From Talpa occidentalis (taxonomy: Eukaryota; Chordata; Mammalia; Eulipotyphla; Talpidae), in contig NW_023604861.1 in assembly GCF_014898055.3 (NCBI RefSeq), positions 94,862,083-94,926,082 on the forward strand: 64,000 nucleotides of DNA, written 5' to 3'. A program made the translations under genes and the position numbers. The notes beneath the pieces were generated by a model. It did no database searches. It had not been told where the DNA came from and saw only the letters and a list, made by a program, of their open reading frames with translations. Below, piece after piece: positions 51,153 through 63,690 of this stretch. Each line of letters begins with the position of its first letter. Positions within the stretch are counted from its first letter, which is position 1.

Positions 51153-52560
51153 CTGTAAGGAAGAAGTTAAGAGTGACTGCTCACTCCTCCTCCTCTTGAG
51201 GGGGAAGAGGGAAGAAGGCAGGTAACCTCCCGACCACTGAGTAAAGAGCTTAATGATATTTACTAGGAGGACAAGACCTTGTCTCTAAAATGTCCGTAAC
51301 AAGATGTTCCTGGCTAAAGATTGATTAGCTACAGTAAATAATCGCAGGATTTATGAGGCAGTTCCCTGAAGTACATCACAAACGATGCAACTCCCTGGAG
51401 TGACCCTCACTTAGAAACCTCCTCTGTTTATTAGAAACCTTATTGGCTATTATTCTATCAATAGAAAGCTCATCCATTATTCTGGGTGGAGCTGCATGTC
51501 CAATGAAGGAAAAAGTGGTCAGAAGGGTCATCATGTGTATTTACTGTAAATACTGTTTCATTAGCACCTCTGGTTGCCTATATTACTGAACTTGTTGCTA
51601 GGTAATATTACTGATTCATGTTCAACAATCTGATCTTGTGTGTTAGCTGAATGCCCATAGAAAATATCTGAGAAGATAAACACTAAATTTAATGGGGTTT
51701 GGGAATTTAACGGGGTTAGGAAAGGAATATGGGAAAACACTTTAAATTTGTCCTCTGTACATATTTGTTTTAATTTTTGTCCCCCCAAAAAACTCCAAAA
51801 AAGAGAAAGACAAGAAGAAAAAAACAAAGGAAAAAAACACACACAAAAAATAAAAACAAAAGTTTTGAATAAAAATACTATGTTTCAAAAAATTATAAGT
51901 AAACATTTGGAGAGATTAGATGACTACTTATAAATCTCTAATGTATCTCTCTCTAAATTAGTTTTGAGTTGTTTTAAAGTATATAATTTAATTACATTGA
52001 CCCTAAAGTTTAGTGAGACCAAAAAAAAAAAAGTCAACTAATAAGGCTTTCAGAACTTTCACTGATTCAGAATTAAAATATATAACCTGACTGTGGTGAT
52101 GGAACACTGACTTTTTTATTACAAATCTTTAATAAGAACTGGAGAATGTCTTTTGGTGACAATCAAAACTTAGTATGGATGGAAAATTTACAGAAGACTA
52201 GTAAACTTAGAAGACTAGTAAATTTAGAAACTCCAGATATCCTTAAAAAAGGTTCAACCCTTAACGTCAGATTCCCCATTTCTAAAAGTCAGTGCTTTAA
52301 GTTGACACCTTGGTAAGAAACTTGAAATTACCTTTAACTTCTTCACCACCAAACTATCAATAGCTCTTGCTTTTCTCTATCTCTCTTAAACATCACATTC
52401 CTAAGCTCAAAATCTCAGCTATTTTTCTCCTTATCAAACCTTGAGTCATATCAACTCTGGCTTTATAATGTTTTTCAATGTTACTCCTTTATTTTTCAAT
52501 TTCCATATCACTTAGTTCAAATTCTCCATAACACTGGGCTTTACTGAACATTATTATTAT

Positions 52561-52836
52561 GGGGCCTCCCTGGTGGCGCAGTAGGTTGAGAGCAGTGCTG
52601 TGAAGCTGTCTGCAGCCTCTGCAGTGCGGGTTCGATTCCCAGCCGGCCAGGGAGATACCCACATGACGCAGCAGACCTCTCCTGGCTGTCCCGCTGCTTT
52701 CTCAGCACTTATTTTGCTCCTTCTACCTGTTCTGCTCCCTGCTCTGTCTCTGGTGAATTCTCTCACTCTCTCGTGCCTCTGACCTGTACCCCAGTGCTTG
52801 TAAAAAGAAATAAATCTTAAAAAAAAAAAAAAAAGA
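52561..52836 (+). mobile_element. tRNA-derived SINE
   Basis: Starts GGGCCTCCCTGGTGGCGCAG and ends AAAAAGAAATAAATCTTA plus poly-A. The target duplication is unclear. A further A-run follows GACTGTCATCCTT, so the exact right end is uncertain. Confidence 0.88.
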
Positions 52837-53034
52837 CTGTCATCCTTAAAAAAAAAAAAAAAACAAAACACATTATCGAGTTTTGTCTTCAAGGTACCAT
52901 AGTGAGTACTATGGGACTAGGTAGGAGGGAAAAGAGATGAATATTTATTGAGTGACTTGTGTATGCCAAACAAGATAAGAGGTAATTCTTTCAGTCTTTC
53001 ACTTCTGTAAGGTTAAATGGAATGTCCTACTCTT

Positions 53035-53321
53035 CATTATATTTTTCTCTTTTTTTTTTTTTAAGATTTATTTATTTATACAAGCACTGGGGTACAGGCC
53101 AGGAGTGGGAGGGTGAGAGAATTCACCAGAGACAGAGCAGGGAGCAGAACAGGCAGAAGGACCGAAGACACTGCTGAGGGGCGCAGCGGGCGAGCCAGGA
53201 GAGGTCTGCTGCGCCATGTGGGGTATCTCCCTGGCCGGCTGGGAATCGAATCCGCACTGCAGAGGCTGTGGACAGCTTCACAGTGCTGCTCTCAACCCGC
53301 TGCACCACCAGGGATGCCCCA
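53035..53321 (-). mobile_element. tRNA-derived SINE
   Basis: Inverted head CACCACCAGGGATGCCCC at right, AAGATTTATTTATTTATA tail and poly-T at left. A 14-bp duplication AATGTCCTACTCTT is at 53021-53034 and 53322-53335. First subfamily. Confidence 0.92.
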
Positions 53322-55969
53322 AATGTCCTACTCTTTAAAGAGCAGGATTCAAAGAAATTAAAATAACTTGCCTCATGTGTTAATTGATAGTGCTGATCTT
53401 AAACAATGGTTTATTTGGACACTTTCCATTATATATACATGGCTGTTTCACACACTAGGAATTATAAATAAGTAAACAAGGCAAGTCCTAACATCAAGAA
53501 AATTATAGTTTTGAAAATGATATGAAAGAACTAAAATGTAAGACAAAAGCATGTTGAGTGCCATAAAATAGGAAAACAGAATGTTTTCTTGTGAAGGGTT
53601 TGGGAAACGTTTTATGAAGAACAGATTCTAGATTGATCCTTAACACCCAAGAGGAGAAAGCAAACATACAAAAATGAACAATGATGTAAAATATATATAA
53701 ACTATATAAAAATTTTTAAAAAGACAGGAGAATAGAATAGATAAAATTTTAAAAATGAGTAAAGAAAGGGCATTCTAGAGGAGGGATAGGCACTAGAAAA
53801 TGCTCATCTGTTTTAAATAAGATATGCATGAAGGTCATGAAAGACTATGCTGTAATGGCAGAATGTGGCCAGATTATAATAGGCCTTCTTCGGATATTTG
53901 GATTTAATACTGTAGCCAATAGGGGAAGAGACTCGAAATGGGGATATAGGTTAGGAGGGTACTGCAGGCAAGAGATATTGGGCTAAAGCGGAAGACTGGC
54001 AGTGAGAACAGAAAAAGGAAGAAAGAAACATTCTAAAGGTAAAATCGAAGGAATTTGTGGTAGCTGGGAAAGCAGGTAGAAGGAACAGAGAAGCACAGAT
54101 GACTCTGAGACTTTGATTTTGGGTAAAGTTATTTTTGTCAGAATGAAGATGAAGAGAGGTATTATTATCACTGTTACTGCTTTTGTTGTTATTCTCCAGA
54201 AGGAGGGGCGTAGGGAGTGGAGAAGCTTAGTGTTCAAAAAGATGGTGGATTTGACTTTGGAATAAAGTTAGATTCTATCAAGTGTCTGTCACACCTGTCC
54301 TTTCCCTTCCTATTCTGTGTGTTCTATTCCTCTATAGCTCTAGAACCAAGTTGAGATAACTTGCAGATGTTCTATGTACCTTGAAATTTGTTATAAAGAT
54401 TATAAATTAAAACAGTTGGACACTGGCCAAACTTCTGTGAACATGGTGGACAATAAGGAACCATAAAAGAAGGAAGGTATGATAGTAAATTATACGTATT
54501 GTAGAAAGCTTCCCTCAGAAAACATTTATGCTACCTTTATTCCATTTTCTTAGTGGATACATTTACTTATTACGGGTTGTAGCATTCTACAGTTTGAAGA
54601 ACACAGACTTCAAGTCTGTAGAGCACAATGAAATGATCATGTCCCTTGACCTGGATGCTAGTTCCATTTTTACCGTATTCTTTGGCATTATTTTTTTTAA
54701 AAAATAGGTGTCATATTATAGTTTCTACTGACCTTTGTAATTGTTAAAATACTAGAGGCAACATTTCATTCCCTATATTGGCTCTTCTCCCACTTGGTAA
54801 TAAATGTAACATGACTTTTTCAAAATGCAGGCTTTATACTGCATCTCATGAGTTTAATTATTCCAATCTATGAGATTTTTTACATTAAAATTCTTTTAAT
54901 CTTTAAATTTACTATGGCTCTGCAAAGGTAAGAGTTTTCATCTATGTCTTCATCTACGGCACTGGTAAAAACTTTCAGTAGGACAAGCGCAAGATAATAT
55001 TATGGCATATGACAAAGAAGTTACCTTTTTGCTACATCCATCAGTAATCTATGATTTTAATCAGGGAGATATTAAGAATTTGACAGAATGTGAGTTTATT
55101 TGAAAATTAAATTTAGCATCTTTTCAAATACTATGTTTCCTCACTCCATGCCCCATGTACCTTCCTCTTATGGATCTGAATATTCAAGTCTTTCTGTGTG
55201 ACATCACTCTTATTTTTCCATTTTGTTAATATTTTAAAGATACATGACATGTCCTCTTAAATTGTAACCATTCTATAGCAATGGTTCTCAATCTCAATCA
55301 TTTTACCAAAGTATTTTATAGGTAGGCAAGGAAATTTTCATTGCGAGGTTAAAGAGACCAATCACAAAAACATGTATTTAAAAGTTTCATGGTTTACCTT
55401 AAGAATTTATGGACTTCCTGAACACTAGTCTTAAAAGAGTCTTTAAACTTTAAATAAAATGTGCTATTCAAACTGCCAGTGCCTCTTGATATACTACTGA
55501 ACACCTCAAAAGACTCAAGGAAGTCTGAGAAATATGGTCCCACAATGGTCCTACGATCTACCAGTAGACTTTTCATAGAAAGGAAAATGAGACATGTTTG
55601 TGCTTTCAGTAAATCCACATTACCTTTTAATGTTCATTTCAAAGTATTACATTCATAAGTCCCTTAGTAATAATCAGTTTCATAAGACTTATCCAGTATT
55701 GCCCTTACTATGTACCAGATACTGTTGAAGCACTTATAAACAGTAACTAATTTTATTTCCCTCAGAAACTTATGGGCTAAGCACTACTATTATCCATATT
55801 TTATAGAAGAGGAGACTGAGGAATAGCAAAGTTAAGGAACATGTCCATGATTGCAATTAGTAAATAGCAGAGGCATTCTGGCTTCAGAATATATCATTAA
55901 CTGTTATGCTTGGTTGCCCTCCCAACTGATAAAAACTTCCAGTTTACATTCTGGAATCCACTTTTCCCT

Positions 55970-56400
55970 TTTTTAAAAACCGGAACATCTTCTGATCTCC
56001 ATGATTTATACATCTCTCCAGTAAAAAAGTTAAAAGTCACAAAATGGAAGAAAATATTCTCATCTATGAGACATCTAGAATGACGAATTCTTTTCCACAT
56101 AAACAAGCATATTATCTGCAAATAAAGACAGTATTGTTTCTTCCTCTCCAATCTGAAAGCCTTTATTTCTTTCTCTTGGTTGAATGTACTGGCTAGGACC
56201 TCCAGGAAAATATTGAATAGAAGCGGTGAGAATGGACATCCTCGTTTCTTGTACCTGCTCTTGAGCTTTGCCATCTTTTAACGCCATTACAATTTCAGGA
56301 AAGACTAAGCAGAGTGCAATACTAAGTTTTAGGAGACTAGGTAACATTCTATTATCTTTGCCAAAGTATGTTGTTTTATTCCTTTTTACCATGAAGGTCA
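55970..56400 (-). mobile_element. L1 ORF2 reverse-transcriptase relic
   Basis: Two shifted minus-strand frames together show the L1 RT core: KRGCPFSPLLFNIFLEVLAS, then LSLFADNMLVYVEK. The active-site FADD reads FADN and frames are interrupted, so it is dead. Confidence 0.8.
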
Positions 56401-58359
56401 AACCCCATTAAAGTTCTGAGATCTTAACTGTGCTGGGATTACAGCCCTGTACCTGTCAGTACCATGAATACTCTTTGCTTTGTTAGTTATTAACCTTGCC
56501 TTTTCAGGAAATGAGATTAATATCTGACCTGACTTTGTCAAGCTCCAGCTACTTCACACTAATACAACAATGGCAAAAATTACTAAGGTTTACTATGACA
56601 TATTTCTAATGAAAAAATACAAAGGAATTAAAGTATTTAATTGGGAGTACTAGTTACATATTTAATATAAAAGTTGCTTTTATTTAAACTTTATTCAAAC
56701 TTTGTCTTTGAGTAGCAATTCATCTAAGTACTCTATGGCAACGAGCTCAAGGATCATGCCTGTGTAATTTTATTCGAACCCAAGGCAGACATCCTACATT
56801 AGAGTGCTATCAAATGCATACCATTCCTTTCACAGTGTTGGTTAGTTAATGTGAATGCACCTGTATGGAGGAGGGAAAAAAAAAAATCAATGCTCATGTC
56901 CTAACATAAAATGGTGAACATAGTAGGGGTGACCTCAAATTAGTTGTTTTAATGTGCCTAAGTCACTATTTTCACATATTGACACTGAATAAATGTAGAT
57001 CTGAAAGTCATTAATGTCTCTTCAGATATCCTCTCCTCCCATTAGTGTTCCCAGCTGCCAACACTAGATTTACAATATAATGTGTTTTGGTGTGTCTGTA
57101 TCAAAAATGCCATGGGCAGATTTGTATAAAACAATGAACAACTCCTGATACTCCAGGAGTTTGACTGATCCATATTTCAAACTGCAGTTTCTCCACTGTC
57201 CCTCTCTAATATCACTAACAAACATTACTACTGAGCTCTTTAAAAGGGTTATGTCTGGTTCATCTGTTATTCTTAGTGCCAAGCATAATATCTGATACAG
57301 AGCAGAAGCTCAAATGTTTTCTGAATAAATGTAAGGACTTGAGCTTCTGCTTAAAAACATGAAAAGGGAAATTTTTTTAGGCAATTGTTAAATAAATGGA
57401 TTAGTGATTCAATAAGGAGTCAAATACCCTTCAGTAAAAAACTGAGTCCATTTATTTCTTCCTAAAAAGCAGCAGCAGATAAACATGTAATTTTATTTTT
57501 ACTGATTTCTCAGGGCTATCATTACTCAGTGAAATTTTTTTAAGCTGTCAAAAGTATTTGAGAAACCTCACTGAATGAATTATAAAGTGCTGTGGAAAAA
57601 TCTGATACCTTGACCATAAATTCTGTTTATGTCTTTTCATTTAAGTCTGGTCACGTATTTCTTTTGTGACTCAGTTTAATTTTTGAATTTCCTATTTGTA
57701 ATCTTATACCACCTATATATTCCGGACTTGCCAATATTTAATACTAACATTTGTTCATTATCAAGCCCAATACGGAGTAACTCCTCATAAGAGTGTTACA
57801 GTTACAAGTATTAGCAGATAACCTTCATATCAGCTTCAATGTTCCTATCAAGATCTTGAAAGTCAGAGTTGAATAAATAGAAACACACCAATAGTTTTAC
57901 TCCTCGAAGAATCTGATAAACTATTTTTAGGGGGGAAAAAAATGATATTAAGTACCAAGTAACATTTCTTTCCTCTTCTTGCTTATGTACTATCATAATT
58001 GCCAATTATTTAAGGCTTTTATAAATGACCTAAACTAAAAATATACTGAATCCTATTAAAGTGTTTGAAATAATATATCAGATATTGACCATTTGTTAAG
58101 TAGCAATTAACTGAAGGCTAATGAAGGTTATTTACTAGAAATGACAACAGATAATTTTTAAATAACAAATGATACTGGTTTTCAAATCCTCCTGAGTAGT
58201 CTCAGACCTAAATCTACAGAAATTTCATTATTCTATGAATGTCATCTATGGTCTCTATAGGTCAAAGGATATTTTATGAATTGCTCTTATAGAACAAAGC
58301 CATGCCACGGCAATAACATTAGGAACTGCAAAATCAACTCAGTTCTGAAACTGTCAAGG

Positions 58360-58672
58360 ACCTCGGGGTTTGGGTAGCATAGAATTCCTCAATCTCAATG
58401 CTGACATCTTGGGTGGGATGATCCTTTGTGTGTATGGGGGCTGCCGATATATTTTAGGATGTGTGCAGCTTCTCAAGCCTATACACCATGCTGGTAGCTT
58501 ACACAGATGCTGGTAGCACCTGTGCTCACCATGCCCATCCTTTCCTAAAGGTGAAAATCAAAAGTATCTCTAGACACTGCCAAATGTCCTTTGGGTTGGG
58601 AGTGGTATTGGGGGATGGCAGAGGGTGGTGGTGGGAGAACAACAAAATCACCCCTGGTTGAGAACCACTTGA
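58360..58672 (+). mobile_element. MER5-like (hAT-Charlie) DNA transposon relic
   Basis: CACTGCCAAATGTCCTTTGG, then AAATCACCCCTGGTTGAGAA and CCACTT, match the terminal part of MER5-type elements as I know them. It is non-coding and old. Confidence 0.6.
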
Positions 58673-60699
58673 TCCGGCTAGTCCTACTCCTCCCCTGACA
58701 AATGATAAAACTCAAGTCCAGAAAGTTTGGGATTTACTCAAGTCCCCACAGCTAGTGAGGTAATCAGCACTAGAACCTGCTACAAGTCAAGACTCAAGCA
58801 CTCTCCTACTTCCTTAAAGTGGTATAGAAAGGTTATTGCTAATATTGTGTGAACTGTCACTGTTTTTAATAACTGCACAAATTCAAAGTTATCACTAACT
58901 ACAAACAAAATGCTAGGATTGGCAAGAAGTCATTTCTTTCACAAGAAACTATTTCCAAATGTTCCTGTGATCTGGCTATGGAAGTCAAATTAAACTGTAG
59001 TCCTGACGCTTGCTTGTGGGTGACACCTATATACAGCCTTCCTTGTTGGTGAGAGAAAGAAGTTTGGTATAAAAACAAAAAATCCAGATTTTATTGTTTA
59101 TCTCAGAAAATGATACTATGCTATCAGGCTGATTAAATACATTTAATCTAATCTTTCAAAGACTGTCTTCAGTAAGAGACTGAATGGAACATTATTTGGT
59201 TGCAATGAATTTCTAATAACCCCTTTTAATGAATGGAATTTATATAAAGTGCTTACAAAAATGTTTTCAGATATTTATGATATTTTACTGCTTTGTCATT
59301 CCTCCAAAGTGAAAGGTGCAAGATTATGGAACAGCAAGTAGAATATAACATGAAGAGGGTGAAAATATTATTTTTGTGAGGCTATTGTATTTATTCCTCC
59401 AAGATAAAGAAATCTAAATTAGTCTACAATAATTTCACCGTCTTTCACTCGGGAGACACAGTGCAACATAAAGCAACACAGCAAGTACTAAAAATTAATT
59501 ATGAAATGAAGATAGCTGAATGTTTCACTGAGACCTTCTGCAGTGGGATCAAGCTACACCACCTAAAATCGTTTTCAAAGCTGTCTTAAAAGTTTGTTCT
59601 CACAGTTGGCACAGAAGGCAGTTCCCAGGTATATATTATTTTTATGAACTCAACCATCTCTTAGATTGAAATGCTCAAGAAATACCTTTTTATGTTAGGG
59701 GAAATGTGTTGGTGAGAACCGCAGAACACTCCTTCCAAACAAACGGCACAAAAAGACTTGACCCAACTTTACCAGGGCCTTGAGCATCTAAGGCCAATTC
59801 GGTGGGATCAAGGCCCCTTCTGGGTTCACATGAGTAAAAAGCTCAGGGATGTCGAAAAGAACATCCTGTTCCAATCAACACCTGCTGATAGGTCCCTGAT
59901 CGCCCAGCTTTTGAGTACTTAGTAAAACAGATTGACAAGTGAGCTCCCTCCCTCACTTCCTCTGAGATGTACACGTATTTCCTACAACTCAGGAGGGGTC
60001 TTTCTCCGGGGCCACAAAGCCATCCATTTCAATGCAATCTTCAGAAAGGACCGGTTCTTTGCCTCCCAGGCTCCGTGGGAAGCTAGAATCCTAACTTCCA
60101 TAATGACCAGCACGCAACACTGCTGGCATTCACACTGCCTGGGTCTCTACTTTTTCACCTCCCAGAACACTCTTTTCTCACCCACTACCTCATTTCCCCT
60201 CTAAAACGTCCAGTCACCCCGGGGCATTTTTCTGAATGGAGCTAAGCTGCCCCCATGTCAGTAGTTAGGGCATAAAATCTGTTATTACTGCTCTGATTAA
60301 TGTCAGGCTTTGATGTCTTTGACGGTGGCATATACATAATAAAACTCAGACCATCTCAAGCAAGGCCTTAAAATCTTAGAAACTTGTTTGACGGGCTGTT
60401 ATCCTTAGACAAGGAAATCTCTCCAAAGGGATCCCTCAAAACCCTCACCACCTCCTAGTGGTCCCGACAACTTGAAGCTCCCAAGCGACTTCCTACTGTC
60501 CCCCAATTCCTAACTCCACCTCTCTTTACTTGCCGGGGTGTTCCCTTAGTGCAAATCGAGGTGATGTCCCTTTCCCGTCTTAGGCCTCTCGTCTCCTTGC
60601 CTCTGTCCCCTCAGTCTGGGAGTTTTCTCATCAACCCCCCTTCCCTCTCCCTGACAGTGCACGATCTCTCTGCCTGGTCGCCTCTCGTCCCCACTCAAA

Positions 60700-61350
60700 C
60701 CTCCGCCTCCTCAGCATGATGTCGCGTTCCTTTACTCTCCACAATCCACTGGGGGCCCTGGCGCCCCTTCCCGGGGTCGGCGGGTGGTGTGGAGAGCGCA
60801 GGAACTCCGGCCCGGCCCGGTCGGCCATTTCGCACTTTCGGGGCGAGCCCGGCCGGCTGGGTGCGCCGGGCCTTTACTGGGCCCCGCAGTGCAGGGGCTG
60901 AAGAGGGGCCGCTCCCGCCGCCGGGGCGGGAACTCACCTTCTCTGAGGCAGGGGCGGGCGTCTACAACTACAGTCCCCCTCCCCGCCAACGCCGCCGGCC
61001 GGGACACAGGCCGAGGTGGAGGTGGCGGAGAGGCAGGGACGACCGCTGCCGCCTCCGCCACCGAGCAGGCGGGGTAGGTGGAGGAGGAGGCGGAGACCCG
61101 GCTTCCAGAGGGGAAGTCGCCGCCACCACCCGCAGCTGACTGGACGGCGCCCACGCCATGGCGGCGAAGCGCGCTACTGCGCTTGCGCCGGCCGCCTTCC
61201 CGCCCCCCGCCCCCCGCAGCCCCGCCTTCCTGCTCGCCGGGCCCCTCAGCCCCGCTTCCGGGTTCCTCGCGGGCGCTGCCGGCGAGCCCGAGGCCCGCGC
61301 GCCTGCTGTTCCCGGGGTTGGGGGCGGGGAATAGCAAGGGCGGCGGCTCG
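60700..61350 (-). promoter_or_regulatory. KRCC1: CpG-island promoter, probable KRCC1 promoter and first exon
   Basis: About 650 bp of very GC- and CpG-rich sequence, the only strong island in the window. On the minus strand a consensus donor AGAGAAG/GTGAGT occurs at 60938/60937, marking the 3' end of a first exon transcribed leftward toward KRCC1. Housekeeping-type motifs are present: NRF1-like TGCGCTTGCGC (about 61178), an ETS-type site in GCTTCCGGG (about 61253), and a YY1-like GCCATGGCGG (about 61155). The overlapping long open frames on both strands are a by-product of GC content. A divergent rightward transcript is possible. Confidence 0.7.
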
Positions 61351-62238
61351 GCTTTCTGAGCGTGAGTCCGAATCCAGCTGTGGGGGAAAAAGGTCTGGAA
61401 ATCTTCGGATCATACCTCCAAAGTAGTTGAAAAATGCACATCTTGCCTCATCTTTCTCTCCTTTATTAGGGCCTTTCATCCATATGGACTAGGCCTAGCC
61501 CTTGGTCACAGTAACATGTTGTCATTGGTTTATTAATGACCCTTCTCTAGATCCCTCTCGCAATGCGTGCACAGAGACAGGTCCTTCGCCATCTTATCTC
61601 GTCCGCTGTCTCAAAGAAGTCACTTTCGGTTTGTAGTCATCGTTTCTTTCATGACTATGTGTCCATGTATCTGCACATGTTTATGTGACTCCAAAAAGCT
61701 GAGACTGGTTTTAAATTTAAGAGTTGTATCTTTCTCTGTGCAGTATTCTGTGACTTGTTTCAGTCAACATTTTGAGTTTCATTCAAGCTGTTGCATATGG
61801 TATGCTATTCATCTCACTGCTAGGTAATGTCCCACCCATTTCCCTGTGGAGCGGCTTGTCTGCTGGTGGGCTATGCAAGAGTTTCTCTTCGCTATCCTCT
61901 CCTTTCCTTGTCAGATTGCCATTACTTAATTTCAGGTTCTCATCTCATTTGAGGCCTACCCCATCAGCCTTCCTTTGTCTTCACCATTCCAATCTACTCT
62001 CCATAGTGATGCCAAATCGAGGTATCTGGAATTCATGACTGGCTCCCCTTTGTTGGGAAAGATCAAACCTGAGTAGTACCTGGCTTCTCTGCACCTCCCT
62101 GAGGTCTTTCTCTAGTGCTCTCCCCTTCCCACCCTTTTTTCATCGAATGATTAAGTAAATATTAAATCTTTCCTGATTCCACTACTGAGCTATTGTATAT
62201 CTCAATGTATAGGCTGCTCCTTCCTGGAATGGTCTTTC
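61351..62238. other. Flank beyond the CpG island
   Basis: Includes an old L1-like antisense piece (about 61.64-61.9 kb: GTGACTTGTTTCAGTCAACA). The frames at 61567-62038 are not recognised. No SMYD1 exon is seen, though that gene is expected further right from synteny. Confidence 0.45.
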
Positions 62239-62963
62239 TGAGACATAGGGCAAGTTAGAAATTAGGCAGTTTTAGGGACAGTGTAGGAGAGGACCTCTGA
62301 AGAATTTAGGGAGGCTTCAGAGATAAGGACAACCAAGGGAATGTAACCAATTTCACTAAGAAAAACAAACATCTCAGGACCAAGGACAACATTGTTAAAG
62401 CTGGTCTTGGTTTTTTTCAGGTGGTAAAGGGAGGCAGAGATTAGAGAAATAGAGAGTGGTTTAATTTATGAACAACTTAGAAAGACAACTGTTTAACTTC
62501 AATACAGGAATGCCCATCCAGAGAACTGGGCCATAAAGATAAAAATACAACAAATGGGGAAAGACAAAACTGTTAAATAAAAAATGTAAAAATCTCCCAC
62601 TCAGTAGCAAATTAAGTAAAACAGCCGAAAACTAACCAATCACAAAGAGACTGGTGGAGCTTTAAAATAATGAGGGAAAAAGAGGTATATATATTTCCTG
62701 AGACACAACTCCACTTTGGCTTCCTTGCCCCTCCCAGGCCTGGTTTCCTGGCCTGGGAGTCCCACTTTATTTCTGCTCTTTTTCTCCTCAATAAACTTTT
62801 TCTTTCTCAAAACAAACCTGCCTCTTCTTGCTTGCTTGCCTGAGAGTCTGTGAAGTTCCTGCTGCGGCTTCGTGAGACACCAACCCGTGGGGGTCTAGTG
62901 ACTGAGGCTCAGCGCTGCCCTGCAGCCTGAGGTCCATTCCTGGCTGGGAGACTAGGCCTGACA
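62239..62963 (+). mobile_element. Solo LTR-like element (probably class I endogenous retrovirus)
   Basis: Shows the order of LTR signals on the plus strand: CCAAT-type box (AACCAATCACAAAG, about 62634), TATA-type box (GGTATATATATTTCC, about 62681), a pyrimidine-rich block, polyadenylation signal (CAATAAACTT, about 62788), then a U5-like stretch up to a possible CA end near 62963. No internal viral genes are seen. The ends (TG near 62239, CA near 62963) are guesses and no target duplication was found. Confidence 0.5.
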
Positions 62964-63229
62964 ATTCCGGTATCATTTCCTTGCTTCCTCATGAACCTTT
63001 CCTTCTCTCAGAAGTAAACACCAACCTGAATTCAGCATTTCTCATATCCATTCATTTCTTTATAACTTTTACTTCTTATATATGTATCCCTAAGTAACAT
63101 GAAGTATTGCTTTGCATGATTTAAATCTTTAGATAAATGTTATTTACTTGCTTCCCCCCCACACTTGCCATTTAAAAAAAAAATATTAATGCCTGCTTAG
63201 ATATGAGAGTTTACTTCATTCACTATCAT

Positions 63230-63690
63230 AGTGTTAGGGGGAAAAGGATGTCCCAAAGCTATTTCCATATAGGCTTTGTGGACTCCACCCCCACCCCAGG
63301 TCAAAGCCAAAGACACTGGGAACTCCAAATCCCATCACCACCAAAGGGAAGGTGGCTGGGACCTGAGGGTGGGGTTAAGCAGCCAGGTGGATAGAAAAGG
63401 CAGACACGTGGGCTTTGGGGGACCCCATTTTTGGGCTCTCCACCAGGTGGCAGCGTCCGGCCAGCTCTGAGAGTGACTTTGGGTTTCCAGGTCATCGGAT
63501 CGGGTAGGACGCATTAAAGACTTTATTTCCCTATTTTCTCCCTGAGTTGTACATTTTCCTTATTTCCTTTCCTCTTGTAAATAAACCTTTTATTAACCTT
63601 TTGTGTGTGCCTGTAGTAGAGTATTCATAAGTCCCTTTAAAGCGCGTGGGTGAGGACCCACAGCCAGGAACCCATTTAATATCGGGGTTG
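63230..63690 (+). mobile_element. Possible second LTR-like element
   Basis: A TAAATAAACCTTTTATTAAC polyadenylation-type block follows a GC-richer body and is followed by a U5-like segment (TGTGTGTGCCTGTAGTAGAG). The resemblance is general; boundaries are unknown. It contains the CTCF-type motif at 63440. Confidence 0.35.
63440..63454 (+). promoter_or_regulatory. CTCF-type binding motif
   Basis: CCACCAGGTGGCAGC matches all 15 positions of the degenerate core consensus CCASYAGRKGGCRSY. It lies about 2.1 kb beyond the KRCC1 CpG island, toward the expected SMYD1 side. Binding is inferred. Confidence 0.6.

Noticed and set aside
56075..56401. Reverse-transcriptase-like frame considered as a gene or a diversity-generating system
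   Set aside because: It is a short, frameshifted relic of L1 ORF2 with a changed FADD motif; no template or variable repeats accompany it.
60732..61441. Several long overlapping frames on both strands of the CpG island
   Set aside because: Frames of 80-200 codons in all directions are expected in a stretch with few AT-rich stop codons; composition is Pro/Ala/Arg-rich and nothing matches a protein family.
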